From contig JAGNYO010000011.1 in the NCBI GenBank assembly GCA_017984895.1, forward strand, positions 1-53,591: a stretch of DNA of 53,591 nucleotides, written 5' to 3'. The stretch is from Sphingobium sp. GTDB lineage: Bacteria > Pseudomonadota > Alphaproteobacteria > Sphingomonadales > Sphingomonadaceae. This document shows, one piece after another, positions 41,359 through 50,202 of the stretch. Each line of letters begins with the position of its first letter. Position 1 is the first letter of the stretch. The notes beneath the pieces were generated by a model. That model ran no database searches, was not told where the DNA came from, and saw only the letters and a program-made list of their open reading frames with translations. A program made the translations under genes and the position numbers.

Positions 41359-42591
41359 ATGCCCAAATCAGGAATCGAACCGATGGCCCTTACAGTGTTG
41401 AAGGTGAAAAACGCGAAGCCTGGTCGTCATGTCGATGGCCGGGGGCTTTGCCTACTCGTCAAGGACAGTGGCGCAAAGACTTGGGTGCTGCGGATGCAGA
41501 AGGACGGCAGGCGACGAGATTATGGCCTGGGATCAGCACTCGACATATCTCTCGCCGAAGCCCGCGATGCAGCCGCAGCTTTGCGTCGTCAGGTCCGCGA
41601 GGGCATTGATCCAGTGGCCGAGCGGCGTAAGGCGCGTAAGGCCGTACCGAGCTTTGAAACGGTTGCGCGCGATTGTTATGAAGCGCTGAAAGAGGGCTGG
41701 AAGAACCGTCGCCATGCCAACTGGATTTCCAGCTTCGAGAACCATGTGTTCCCGGCGATTGGGACAAAGCCGGTGGATCAGGTCGACGGCGCCTGCGTGG
41801 TTGAGGTGCTGTCCCCAATATGGATGGATATACCCGACACGGCGCGACGCATATTGCAGCGCATCGGTGCCGTGCTGGACTTTGCCCATATCAAGGGCTG
41901 GCGCGAAGAGGAAACCTCGCTGCGCTCCGTTCGCAAGGGTTTACCACGTCAGATTGACAAGGGCGGGCATCTGGAAGCCATGCCTTATGCCGATGTCCCT
42001 GCGCTTATGGCGAAGCTGGCCACCGCGGCCCCGACAACGGGCCGGGATGCACTACGCTTCACAATCTACAACGCCGTTCGCTCCAATGAAACGCGCTTTG
42101 CTGTCTGGGCCGAGTTCGATCTGGACAGGGGCGTCTGGACTATACCGGGTGAACGGATGAAAGCTGGAGATACCCATGTCGTGCCACTTTCGTCATCGGC
42201 GGTGACGCTGCTTCGCAAACGCTGGAAGGAGAGGATTTGCGATACGGGCCTCGTTTTTTCCGCCGATGGTGAGAAACCGATCAGCGATATGACCATGACC
42301 AAGTTGCTACGCGACGACGGCATCACAGGGATTACCGTGCATGGTTTCCGTTCCGCTTTCACCGATTGGGCGGCGGAGCAAACCAGTTTCGCAAAAGAGG
42401 TGACCGACAAGGCATTGGCACATAAATTACCCAACAGGGTCGAGGCCGCCTACCGACGCACCGACTTTTTCGAGAAGCGGCGGGACCTTATGAAGCTCTG
42501 GGCGGAGTATCTGGATAAAGAAGGTAAGCAGATCAGGAAGGGTGACAATGCCACGGCTTCGGATCTCAACCCGCTTCGCGCTGCCGCATGA
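41359..42591 (+). CDS. Tyrosine-type site-specific integrase, P4 family
   Basis: 410 residues. N-terminal DUF4102-type arm-binding domain (VKNAKPGRHVDGRGLCLLV), core-binding domain, and catalytic domain with the first Arg in NAVRSNE, HGFRS (His-x-x-Arg) and AAYRRTD (nucleophile Tyr), so all key residues are kept. AGGGA lies 8 bases before the ATG at 41359; the ATG at 41383 (MALTVLKVKN) is an alternative matching many homologues. It should integrate and excise the element at a specific site, often a tRNA gene, though no tRNA is seen at this edge. Confidence 0.95.
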   Translation: MPKSGIEPMALTVLKVKNAKPGRHVDGRGLCLLVKDSGAKTWVLRMQKDGRRRDYGLGSALDISLAEARDAAAALRRQVREGIDPVAERRKARKAVPSFETVARDCYEALKEGWKNRRHANWISSFENHVFPAIGTKPVDQVDGACVVEVLSPIWMDIPDTARRILQRIGAVLDFAHIKGWREEETSLRSVRKGLPRQIDKGGHLEAMPYADVPALMAKLATAAPTTGRDALRFTIYNAVRSNETRFAVWAEFDLDRGVWTIPGERMKAGDTHVVPLSSSAVTLLRKRWKERICDTGLVFSADGEKPISDMTMTKLLRDDGITGITVHGFRSAFTDWAAEQTSFAKEVTDKALAHKLPNRVEAAYRRTDFFEKRRDLMKLWAEYLDKEGKQIRKGDNATASDLNPLRAAA

Positions 42592-42760
42592 TTAGCGCGT
42601 GCAAGCTGGCTGTGGTGACCCGCGTTGATTTGCCAAGCTTTATTGTTTCGATTTCTCCTGCCGCGATCAGTTCATAAAGCTTAGTGCGCCCTACGCCGAT
42701 CATATGGGCTGCGTCATTGACTCGGACGCAGATCGGCGAGGGTGCGGGAGCGGCGCTCAT
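42566..42760 (-). CDS. Excisionase-family HTH protein
   Basis: 64 residues. VNDAAHMIGVGRTKLYELIAAGEIETIKLGKSTRV is the winged HTH_17/excisionase pattern. The gene overlaps the AlpA-like stop by four bases (ATGA) and its 3' end overlaps the integrase 3' end by 26 bases on the opposite strand. It probably directs excision or regulates the element. Confidence 0.88.
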   Translation of the reverse strand: MSAAPAPSPICVRVNDAAHMIGVGRTKLYELIAAGEIETIKLGKSTRVTTASLHALIMRQREAG

Positions 42761-42972
42761 GAACCTGCCTGTAGGTTATCATATCGCCCGTAACGCACGG
42801 GATCAGCGATCCAGCGATTGATCTCCGATTCATACCATCCCGCACCATGGATACTGATCCGGACCTGACGCGGGAACGTGCCTTCGGCGATTTTGCGATA
42901 GAGGGTAGAGCGGGAGAGTCCGGTGCGGGCAAGGACGGTCGGCAAGCGAAGGATGCGATCGGTGGCATTCAT
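42757..42972 (-). CDS. AlpA-family HTH regulator
   Basis: 71 residues from the ATG at 42972, with AAGGAAAA upstream. RILRLPTVLARTGLSRSTLYRKIAEGTFPRQVRI is the AlpA DNA-binding motif, and WYESEINRWIADPVRYG follows. A longer open frame upstream is not supported. AlpA proteins activate prophage or element integrase genes and excision. It is translated together with the excisionase-type gene. Confidence 0.9.
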   Translation of the reverse strand: MNATDRILRLPTVLARTGLSRSTLYRKIAEGTFPRQVRISIHGAGWYESEINRWIADPVRYGRYDNLQAGS

Positions 42973-43378
42973 GGGGATGGTTTTCCTTTCGGTGACGGTC
43001 AATGGCTCCCCTTGAGCTGAATTGTGGCGATGCTTTCCCCTCAAGCAAGTGCCTTTAGGGTGCCGCGAAGCGCCAGTCGCGGCCACGGTAGCAAAGACAG
43101 GGAAACGGCGGCGAAAGGATAAGGATACGCAGACAAGCGTGCGGACGGTTGGGCTGGCGGAGAATCTACAATGACCGGAGCAACGGCTTTTCATGGAGTG
43201 TGTCCCGTTGGCTTCTGACATGCCGTGGGCGGCACCAACCCGCCGCCATTGTAGCTGACATCTGAGCCTGATTCGCATTCCATGACGGTTCCGCGTTCGT
43301 CTAGTCTGACCGCCTCTGTCAGCCTGCATAGGTCGACATGCTTGCTTCAAGGGGTGAGGCACTGATGTACCGGTTTCG
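42973..43378. other. Gene-free interval upstream of alpA-like gene
   Basis: About 400 bases between the AlpA-like start and the DUF6118 stop. A few CTGACAT strings recur (43216, 43257) but no clear operator, RNA or gene was recognised. It probably contains the alpA-excisionase promoter. Confidence 0.5.
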
Positions 43379-44119
43379 CTATTGAGGTGGCGCAGGCTCG
43401 ATCCTGATCGTGCATCGCACCGGCTGTCTGGCCTTGGTAGCCTTCCGTTCACAGGCGGTAATGCTGTCGCTGTTCTCACGCGCGATGTCGGCGGCACGGG
43501 TGATGCTATTCCATGCTTGCCGGTCACCGGCTTGCATCAAATGAACGCCCGCTTCCCATAATGTAGGCTCACGGACAGTGCGCGCGGCAATTCGCTCTGG
43601 TAGATGCCAGCTTTCTGGGAAGATGCGTGCCACCATACCGGGCAGCACCGCCCATATCAGCATTCCGGCGAGCAGCGCGCCGCCGCCCACCCAGGCAAGG
43701 CGGTGGCGCTGCTCGTCGGTGGTGCGGCCGGTTTTGACGATCTGGCGCAACTCGGCTGTGGCTCTATCGAGCCGGTCGCGCGCTTCGATTTGCGCAGCCT
43801 GATCGGTCCGTCGTGCCGACTGCGCGGCTGTATCAATCCGCTGCGCTAGCGTTTCCGGTGTAACCTGGAGTGCCGGGCTGGCTGCTATCTGCTGCATCTC
43901 CCCGCCGATCTCGCCAAGGGTGAGCGCGATCTTGCCCAGCGTGGCGCTATAGTCGGGCAGCACGATGTCGGCGCGTTCAGACGCCAATTGCTCGACTGCG
44001 CGGCGTAGCAGCGCGACCTCGCCCCTTAGCTGTGCAAAAGCCTGCGCCGCCGGATCATTAGGCTGCTGCGGTTCAACAAACGTCAGCAGGTCGATCTCCT
44101 TCTCATCTTTATTGTCCAT
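43379..44119 (-). CDS. DUF6118 family protein, single-pass membrane
   Basis: 246 residues. The N-terminal half is acidic and helical with a heptad-like region (LRGEVALLRRAVEQLASE) and a second helical stretch, followed by one membrane segment at about 142-163 (LAWVGGGALLAGMLIWAVLP). The C-terminal domain is outside or periplasmic with two cysteines. I recognise it as the DUF6118 type seen next to traA in sphingomonad elements. It begins 14 bases after the traA stop, so it is in the relaxase operon. Its role is unknown; an anchor or accessory transfer factor is possible. Confidence 0.8.
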   Translation of the reverse strand: MDNKDEKEIDLLTFVEPQQPNDPAAQAFAQLRGEVALLRRAVEQLASERADIVLPDYSATLGKIALTLGEIGGEMQQIAASPALQVTPETLAQRIDTAAQSARRTDQAAQIEARDRLDRATAELRQIVKTGRTTDEQRHRLAWVGGGALLAGMLIWAVLPGMVARIFPESWHLPERIAARTVREPTLWEAGVHLMQAGDRQAWNSITRAADIARENSDSITACERKATKARQPVRCTIRIEPAPPQ

Positions 44120-44133
44120 CTTCCGGTCTCCTT

Positions 44134-47091
44134 CTACCTACTCATGCCAAGGCTACGGCCGCGCTCCAGTCCAAGCGATTGGACGAGGTCATGCGATATG
44201 CTGCTACCCAGCTCGCGCATGGGCGGTAGCGACAGGTCCAGCTTGTGGGCGTGTTCGCGCAGCACCGATTCCATCTGGGGATCGCGCTCCAGACTTTTGG
44301 CCATGACCGCCATATGCTCACCGACCTTGCGCGCGCCCTTGCTGTCACCATCGCGCTGCAACCCCTCGCGGTGTTGCTTCAATTGCTGCCAGCCTTCGAC
44401 GAACCGATCAGCGCGCTGGAAGGGATCGCTGCGGATTTCAGCTTCCAACTGCATTGCCTGCATGGCGGCCTGGGTTCGTCCCCCTGCGGCCTCCTGGACA
44501 AGGTTGGGAGATTGTTTGAATGCGCTGACGAGGTCGGTAGCGGCATGAGGGCGAATAGCGTCCAGCCCCGCGCACGCCTTGTCCAGCGCCTCGCGCTGAT
44601 GCGGCAACACCGGCAAACCTTGACCTTTCATGCGCCCAATGTCGACAGCAGCGCGGGCGTAGCGTTCCACCGCACGGCGCGTATCGGGCGCGCGGGTCTG
44701 CTGCCGTTCACCTTCCGGCCTGTGGGACTGGGGACGGAAGTTCGCGAACATGCCCGCCGCACGTTCATGAGCCTGTTCCTTGGGCCGGAACCCGTCAAAC
44801 ATACCCCGCACCTTTTCCGGCACGATCTTATGCACGATTTCGGTGACACGCTCGCGGAACGTGATGCCGCGCCGTTCGGCGAAAGCTTGAGCTGGGTCGC
44901 GCCGCTCATAATCGCTGGCCATGTCCTTGCCGCGCTCGCGTGACAGGGTGCGGGTGAGTTTTCCAGCATCGGCGAAATCGTCCTTGCCGTAATGGACCTG
45001 TACCCCGTCGCGATGTCGGGACAGCCCGACATAGGCACTGTGGCTGTCCATTCCCGGTGTGACGAGGACATGGGCACGGTCGACCGTCATGCCTTGGGCT
45101 TTATGGATCGTGGCCGCATAGCCATGATCGAATCTGCTATAGTCCTTCAGATCAAAGCCAACGCTGCGGCCATCATCAAGGCGTACAGCAAGGGATTTGT
45201 CACTGACCTGTTCTATCGTTCCCAGCGTACCGTTCTTTACTCCAAGCCCGCGTTCGTTCTTCAGGAACATCACACGGTCATTCTCGGCAAAATTGCGGTC
45301 GCCGCGCTCGACTTTCAGATGAACATCGTTGCCCAGCTCGCCACTAGCGCGCAGCCTATCGCGCACGGCTTCGTTGAGCGCCTTTACCTCATCATTGGTG
45401 TGGGTGAGAATGATGCGCGTATCGGCTGGGGCTGCGATACGTTCGCGATCCCATCGTTCGACAAGAGCACCGCGCGCCGCTTCTCGGCTTTCAGCAACAT
45501 GGAGCATGCCCCGCTCGCGATATGCGCTTAACGCTTCGCCGGTTCTCCCTGTTGCGAGATGGCGGGTGGCATTGCGCTGCCAGTCCTCGCGCTGGCGGCG
45601 AATATCGGTGATCTCGACGCTGCCAACTCGTTCCCCAATCGAGCGGAACGCTGCACCGGCCTCAATCGCCTGCAACTGTTGCGGATCGCCGACCAGAACG
45701 ACCTTTGCGCCCGCGTCGGCGGCATGGGAGAGAACGCGCTCCATCTGGCGCGTGCCGACCATGCCCGCTTCATCGATCACCAGCACATCGCGTGAAGTCA
45801 GATGCTCACTATCCTTGCTCCACTGATGTTCAAGGCTGGCGATGGTGCGTGACGCTATGCCGGAACCGTTCTCCAGTCCCTCGGCTGCAATGCCAGACAG
45901 CGCCACGCCGCGAACATTATAGCCAGCACTCTCCCAGGCCTCGCGCGCAACGCCGAGCATTGCGCTTTTGCCGCTCCCGGCATAGCCGACGACAACGCTC
46001 AAACCTCGCGCGTCGGTCACATGTTCGAATGCCGCGCGCTGCTCGCCGGAGAGCGCCAGACCGCGTTCCGCCGCACGAGACAATGCGCTTGTTCGTTGCT
46101 TTTCGTCCACGCGATGGCGTTCGCGCTCCGCGATCATTTGCGCGGCTTGGCTTAATCGCTGTTCCGTCTCGATCATTTCGCGGCTGGTGAAGCGATCTTC
46201 GCCGTGCCCATCTTTACCCAGCACAATCAAATCCGGCGATGTCCGCACGGCGCTCAGCACCTGATCAAACTGCTCTTTCCCGTCCGAATGCCGATGCACA
46301 AACATCGCCAGATCACGATTGGTGAAGGTCGCCTGTTGTTTGGTGATTGCATCAAGCGCGATTTCGGGGTGAGCAATAATCCGTTCGCCGTTGGTGCGCG
46401 CAATTTCGCGGTGCAGATCGATGCGATCCGGCTCGAGGCCTTCGCGATCCATGCGATGGGCGGACGCGCCGACCTGGGTTTGCGCGACAAGGTCGATGCC
46501 TTGTTCGGCCAACGAGCGATGATCGATCCGCGCGTCGATATCGAGTTCAGCAAGGCGCTGATTGACATGCTCGGCCCAGCGTTCGCGCCAGTGCTCCACC
46601 ATCTCAGTGCGGTTCCAGTCACGCACCTTTGCACCGAACCCGTCTTCTCCGACTTCCCGCATGGTCAGCATGACATGGGCGTGCGGCTTAGCCATGCCGT
46701 CTGCACCAATATCCCAATGGACATTCAAATCCGCGATCATTCCGCGTGAGACGAACTCCGATTGTGCGAAGTCGCGGGCCAGCTCGATACCCTGTTGCTG
46801 AGTAAGCTCGCGCGGAATGGCAAACTCGACCTCGCGGGCAAGCTGCGCGTCTTTGCGCGCCTCTGCCGCTTCAACCGCGTTCCAAAGTTTTTCGCGGTCA
46901 GCAAACTCTTCGGGCGTGCCTTCTGGCAGCATAATCTCCGAATGAACGACGCCCGCCTTGTTGGTGAAGTCATGGTCGCGATCCAGTCGCTCGTCGTGCA
47001 GCCGCTCGGCTCCGCGATAGGCTGCTGCGGCCACGGCGCTGCGCCCGCTCGACCGGCTGATGACTTTGACGGAAAGATGGAAGATTGCCAT
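44134..47091 (-). CDS. traA: Ti-type relaxase-helicase TraA
   Basis: 985 residues from the ATG at 47091, the start that gives the standard N-terminus AIFHLSVKVISRSSGRSAVAAAAY. The MobA/MobL relaxase domain (about 1-240) has the probable nicking Tyr25 and the metal-binding histidines in KPHAHVML (137, 139). The RecD-like helicase domain has Walker A GYAGSGKS (369-376), DVLVIDEAGM and VVLVGDPQQLQAIEAG. The C-terminal part is Ti-TraA-like and helical. It nicks oriT, stays bound to the DNA and unwinds it. It is divergent from traC, with the likely oriT between them. Confidence 0.95.
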   Translation of the reverse strand: MAIFHLSVKVISRSSGRSAVAAAAYRGAERLHDERLDRDHDFTNKAGVVHSEIMLPEGTPEEFADREKLWNAVEAAEARKDAQLAREVEFAIPRELTQQQGIELARDFAQSEFVSRGMIADLNVHWDIGADGMAKPHAHVMLTMREVGEDGFGAKVRDWNRTEMVEHWRERWAEHVNQRLAELDIDARIDHRSLAEQGIDLVAQTQVGASAHRMDREGLEPDRIDLHREIARTNGERIIAHPEIALDAITKQQATFTNRDLAMFVHRHSDGKEQFDQVLSAVRTSPDLIVLGKDGHGEDRFTSREMIETEQRLSQAAQMIAERERHRVDEKQRTSALSRAAERGLALSGEQRAAFEHVTDARGLSVVVGYAGSGKSAMLGVAREAWESAGYNVRGVALSGIAAEGLENGSGIASRTIASLEHQWSKDSEHLTSRDVLVIDEAGMVGTRQMERVLSHAADAGAKVVLVGDPQQLQAIEAGAAFRSIGERVGSVEITDIRRQREDWQRNATRHLATGRTGEALSAYRERGMLHVAESREAARGALVERWDRERIAAPADTRIILTHTNDEVKALNEAVRDRLRASGELGNDVHLKVERGDRNFAENDRVMFLKNERGLGVKNGTLGTIEQVSDKSLAVRLDDGRSVGFDLKDYSRFDHGYAATIHKAQGMTVDRAHVLVTPGMDSHSAYVGLSRHRDGVQVHYGKDDFADAGKLTRTLSRERGKDMASDYERRDPAQAFAERRGITFRERVTEIVHKIVPEKVRGMFDGFRPKEQAHERAAGMFANFRPQSHRPEGERQQTRAPDTRRAVERYARAAVDIGRMKGQGLPVLPHQREALDKACAGLDAIRPHAATDLVSAFKQSPNLVQEAAGGRTQAAMQAMQLEAEIRSDPFQRADRFVEGWQQLKQHREGLQRDGDSKGARKVGEHMAVMAKSLERDPQMESVLREHAHKLDLSLPPMRELGSSISHDLVQSLGLERGRSLGMSR

Positions 47092-47120
47092 GACGGCAAT
47101 CCATCTACACGACAACGAGC

Positions 47121-47149
47121 ACGTCGGAACGACGTATAAGCGCGCCCTC
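47121..47149 (+). other. Origin of transfer (oriT), hairpin plus nic-like core
   Basis: In the divergent traA-traC gap. ACGTCG-GAA-CGACGT (47121-47135) is a perfect hairpin, immediately followed by ATAAGCGCGCCCTC. The segment CGACGTATAAGCGCGCCCT closely resembles the Ti-plasmid oriT core, and TAAGCGCG-CCCT resembles the RSF1010 nick region, where cleavage would fall after 47144. Both location and structure fit a TraA-type oriT. Confidence 0.75.
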
Positions 47150-47263
47150 ACCAGAATAAATCCTGCTCGGGACTATCCCGTATCAGGCCGTCTCGACGAC
47201 TCTAGAGCATTGGAAGCGGGACGATATTATCATGGGCGCATCATCTCTCAATGGAGAACTTCG

Positions 47264-47569
47264 ATGCGCAAACCCCGTGACTTTGATTCGGAACTGAAGA
47301 CGCTTGCTGACAAGGCCAAGCAATTGAAGGAACGCCGCGTGCAGCAGCTTGGCGAACTGGTGATCGCCACAGGAGCCGATGCGACCGATGCGGAAACCCT
47401 GGCCGGTGCGCTGCTCGTCATCGCGGATACCACTGACGCCGGAAAGAAGGAGGCGTGGCGCAAACGCGGGGCAGCCTTCTTTCAAAGCAAGGCGCGTAAT
47501 CGAACTACGGGAACTGATCGCGACAAGGGCAGCACTGCGCCGAATGACAGCGGCACGGCATCGGCTTGA
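47264..47569 (+). CDS. traC: Conjugal transfer protein TraC
   Basis: 101 residues from the ATG at 47264, which has GGAG upstream; a longer frame runs through the oriT and is rejected. The sequence starts RKPRDFDSELKTLADKAKQLKERRVQQLGELVIATGADATD, the charged coiled-coil plus short domain seen in small TraC proteins of Ti-type transfer regions, which are accessory relaxosome proteins. The C-terminus is Ala/Asp rich. Paired with traD, divergent from traA. Confidence 0.78.
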   Translation: MRKPRDFDSELKTLADKAKQLKERRVQQLGELVIATGADATDAETLAGALLVIADTTDAGKKEAWRKRGAAFFQSKARNRTTGTDRDKGSTAPNDSGTASA

Positions 47570-47816
47570 GGCACGAAAGGCGCGAACCGACATGCGCGAA
47601 TGGCAGGTCAAGCGGCGCGAACGCACGCGGCATATGATCGAGTTGGGTGGCCTCGTCGTGAAGGCAGGACTGGTCGAACTCACCGACGATGATCGCGCCA
47701 CCCTTTATGGTGCGTTCCTCACTGTTGCCGCCAAGCTGCGCGGCGACGAACGCGAACAGGCGCTTGTGCTGTGGAAGCGGAAAGGTAAACGAGCGTTCGA
47801 TGAGAAGTCGCTATAG
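47544..47816 (+). CDS. traD: Conjugal transfer protein TraD (small Ti-type)
   Basis: 90 residues if it starts at the ATG at 47544, overlapping traC by 26 bases; the ATG at 47592 gives a 74-residue version and neither has a strong ribosome site. The core IELGGLVVKAGLVELTDDDRATLYGAFL matches small TraD proteins. It is an accessory transfer protein, not the coupling ATPase of F plasmids. A TraG-type coupling protein, normally next, is absent. Confidence 0.75.
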   Translation: MTAARHRLEARKARTDMREWQVKRRERTRHMIELGGLVVKAGLVELTDDDRATLYGAFLTVAAKLRGDEREQALVLWKRKGKRAFDEKSL

Positions 47817-47865
47817 CATGTCCGATTAACTGCGTCCGCCACGCGCGTTGGTTAAGTATCCCAGA

Positions 47866-47879
47866 ATGATCTGCATCAC
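47866..47879. promoter_or_regulatory. FNR box upstream of nrdJ
   Basis: ATGAT-CTGC-ATCAC contains the core TGAT-N4-ATCA of the FNR/Anr consensus TTGAT-N4-ATCAA. It lies 55 bases before the nrdJ start, a position suited to activation. The FNR-type regulator encoded at 50203 has the matching E-x-x-S-R recognition helix. Confidence 0.65.
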
Positions 47880-47933
47880 TTCGCGATAGAGGATACCATA
47901 TATGGACATTTCACCGAAACTTTAGGGCCAAAT

Positions 47934-50168
47934 GTGGTGCATATGTTTGATACGAGTCTTGCAGAGGAAATCTGGACCAAGAAATATCGCTTCCATCCGA
48001 TCGAGGGTGGCGGGGATGATACTGTACAGGCAACATGGCTACGGGTAGCCCATGCTGTTGCGGCTAATGAAGCGCCGACCGAACGGGTACGCTTTGGTCA
48101 GGAGTTTCTGGATGCGTTGACCGACTTCCGTTTCATTCCAGCCGGACGCATTCTGGCGGGTGCGGGCACGGGGCGTAATGTAACCCTATTCAACTGTTTC
48201 GTAATGGGAGAAATTCCCGATGATCTGGACGGGATCTTCATGCACTTGCGGGAAGCCGCGCTGACAATGCAGCAGGGCGGCGGAGTGGGCATGGACTTTT
48301 CTTCGATCCGTCCAGAAGGAGCCGCAGTGCGAGGCGTGGGAGCCAAAGCATCAGGACCACTAAGCTTCATGGACAGCTGGAACGCAATGTGCGGAACAAT
48401 CATGGCGGCGGGTCAGCGGCGTGGCGCGATGATGGGATGTCTGCGTATCGGCCATCCCGATATCGAAGCCTTTATCGACGCCAAACGCGATCCTGCGCGT
48501 TTTCGTAATTTCAACCTGTCTGTACTGGTCAGCGACGATTTCATGAAGGCGCTTGCTAGCAATAGCGAATGGCCGCTAGCCTTTCGCGGGATCGTTCATC
48601 GCGCTGTCAGCGCGCGGGATCTGTGGCGGCGGCTGATGCAGGCCACATATGATGTCGCTGAGCCGGGTGTCATTTTCATTGATCGCGTGAATCAGCAGAA
48701 CAACCTTGCCTATTGTGAGGAAATCCTCGCCAGCAATCCATGCGGAGAACAAATGTTACCGCCTTACGGCGCTTGTCTGCTTGGCTCGATCAATCTCGCC
48801 AAACTGGTGCCGCAGCCTTTTTCTGCCGCCGCTATACTGGATGAAGATGAACTGGCGGCGCTGACTACCACGGCAGTACGTTTTCTCGACAACGTCATCG
48901 ACATATCACGTTACCCCTTACCGCAGCAGGAGGCAGAGGCTCGGGCAAAACGGCGCATCGGTCTGGGCGTGACCGGCCTTGCCGACGCATTGCTGTTCTG
49001 CAACGCGGCCTATGGATCGGGCCGGGCGATTGCGCTGACGCAACAATGGCTGGGCACTATCAAACGGGCATCTTACCACGCCAGCGCGCTGCTGGCAGCG
49101 GAAAAGGGTGCATTCCCGCTCTACGATCCTGTGATTCTTGATCGGCCGAACCTACGCTCGCTGAACGATGCCACGCGTGAGTTGATCGCCGAACATGGGC
49201 TACGCAACGGCTGCCTCACCTCGATCGCGCCGACAGGTACAACCTCTCTGCTCGCGGGCAATGTGTCGTCAGGAATCGAGCCGGTCTTTGCCTACAGCTA
49301 CACCCGCAAGGTGCGTGAGGCCGATGGCTCGATCCGCGAGGAAGCGGTGGAGGATCATGGCTATCGCATATGGAAGCAGATGAAGGGCGAGGAAGTACCT
49401 CCGGAAGATCTGTTTGTCAGCGCCCAGTCGCTCGACCCATCCGATCATCTCGCCATGCAGGCGCCCGCGCAGGCATTCATCGATAGTTCCATTTCCAAGA
49501 CGGTGAACTGCCCTGAGGACATCAGCTTCGATGCCTTCATGGACATCTATGCCGAGGCATATCACCTGGGCTGCAAGGGGCTGACGACCTATCGTCCCAA
49601 CGACACTACCGGTTCGGTGCTCAGTGTCGCGGCGCCACCGTCGGCGGTGCCCAACGACATGACTGAGTTACAGCCCCGCCCGGAATCACTCCATGGCACC
49701 ACCTATAAGATAAAATGGCCGGACAGTGCTCACGCAGTCTATGTTACCATCAACGACACCAACAGCGGCGGTACGCGCCGACCGTTCGAAATGTTTATCA
49801 ATTCGAAAAATATGGAGCATTATGCTTGGACGCTGGGGCTGACGCGCATGATTTCCGCCGTGCTGCGGCGCGGTGGTGATATTGCCTTTGTGGCGGAGGA
49901 GTTGAAAGCCGTATTCGATCCGCGCGGTGGCGCATGGATGGGGGGGCGCTACGTTCCATCCCTCCTTGCCGCCATCGGCGATCTTTTCGAGCGGCATCTG
50001 GAGGCGCTCGACCATAGTGAGGGACCGCGACCTGATCCTGTCGAAAGCGCTTCGGCGACGGCGCGGGCCATCGTTCCGAAAATCTGCCCGCAGTGTAGTG
50101 CGGTAGCCATGCAGCGTTCCGAGGGATGCGACAAATGTCTGGAATGCGGCTATTCCAAATGCGGGTAA
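47934..50168 (+). CDS. nrdJ: Adenosylcobalamin-dependent class II ribonucleotide reductase
   Basis: 744 residues from the GTG at 47934, which has AGGG about 6 bases upstream; an ATG at 47943 is also possible. Motifs: NCFVMGEI (active-site Cys), QQGGGVGMDFSSIRP, NPCGEQMLPPYGACLLGSINL (radical-transfer region), and the C-terminal CPQC then CDKCLECGYSKCG cysteine cluster typical of NrdJ. No ATP-cone is present at the N-terminus. It makes deoxyribonucleotides with vitamin B12 and without oxygen, so it supports DNA synthesis when class I enzymes fail. The FNR box in its promoter supports low-oxygen induction. Confidence 0.95.
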   Translation: MVHMFDTSLAEEIWTKKYRFHPIEGGGDDTVQATWLRVAHAVAANEAPTERVRFGQEFLDALTDFRFIPAGRILAGAGTGRNVTLFNCFVMGEIPDDLDGIFMHLREAALTMQQGGGVGMDFSSIRPEGAAVRGVGAKASGPLSFMDSWNAMCGTIMAAGQRRGAMMGCLRIGHPDIEAFIDAKRDPARFRNFNLSVLVSDDFMKALASNSEWPLAFRGIVHRAVSARDLWRRLMQATYDVAEPGVIFIDRVNQQNNLAYCEEILASNPCGEQMLPPYGACLLGSINLAKLVPQPFSAAAILDEDELAALTTTAVRFLDNVIDISRYPLPQQEAEARAKRRIGLGVTGLADALLFCNAAYGSGRAIALTQQWLGTIKRASYHASALLAAEKGAFPLYDPVILDRPNLRSLNDATRELIAEHGLRNGCLTSIAPTGTTSLLAGNVSSGIEPVFAYSYTRKVREADGSIREEAVEDHGYRIWKQMKGEEVPPEDLFVSAQSLDPSDHLAMQAPAQAFIDSSISKTVNCPEDISFDAFMDIYAEAYHLGCKGLTTYRPNDTTGSVLSVAAPPSAVPNDMTELQPRPESLHGTTYKIKWPDSAHAVYVTINDTNSGGTRRPFEMFINSKNMEHYAWTLGLTRMISAVLRRGGDIAFVAEELKAVFDPRGGAWMGGRYVPSLLAAIGDLFERHLEALDHSEGPRPDPVESASATARAIVPKICPQCSAVAMQRSEGCDKCLECGYSKCG

Positions 50169-50202
50169 TGGTCTCTGGTGTTCTGACTTTGCGACGTCTG
50201 AA

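Larger units (their letters stand above)
41300..47816. mobile_element. Putative integrative mobilizable element
   Basis: Integrase, two small HTH regulators, a DUF6118 protein, relaxase TraA, oriT, TraC and TraD lie together between the istB remnant and the nrdJ promoter. There are no mating-pair (type IV secretion) genes, so transfer would depend on a helper. The exact ends are not defined; I saw no convincing direct repeat pair. Confidence 0.65.

Noticed and set aside
41372-41383. GGAATCGAACCG at the integrase start, like the complement of a tRNA T-arm
   Set aside because: The flanking bases do not form a proper T stem or an acceptor stem, and no tRNA body was found on either strand, so I do not call a tRNA or att site.
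42757-43527. A 256-codon version of the AlpA-like gene
   Set aside because: Only the last 71 codons match AlpA and have a ribosome site; the upstream part has no protein-like features.
47060-47569. A longer 169-codon version of traC
   Set aside because: The extra 68 codons run through the oriT and overlap the traA start; a GGAG site precedes the internal ATG at 47264.
47817-47933. A cobalamin riboswitch before the B12-dependent reductase gene
   Set aside because: The gap is short and I see no B12-box or matching stems; the FNR box explains the region better.
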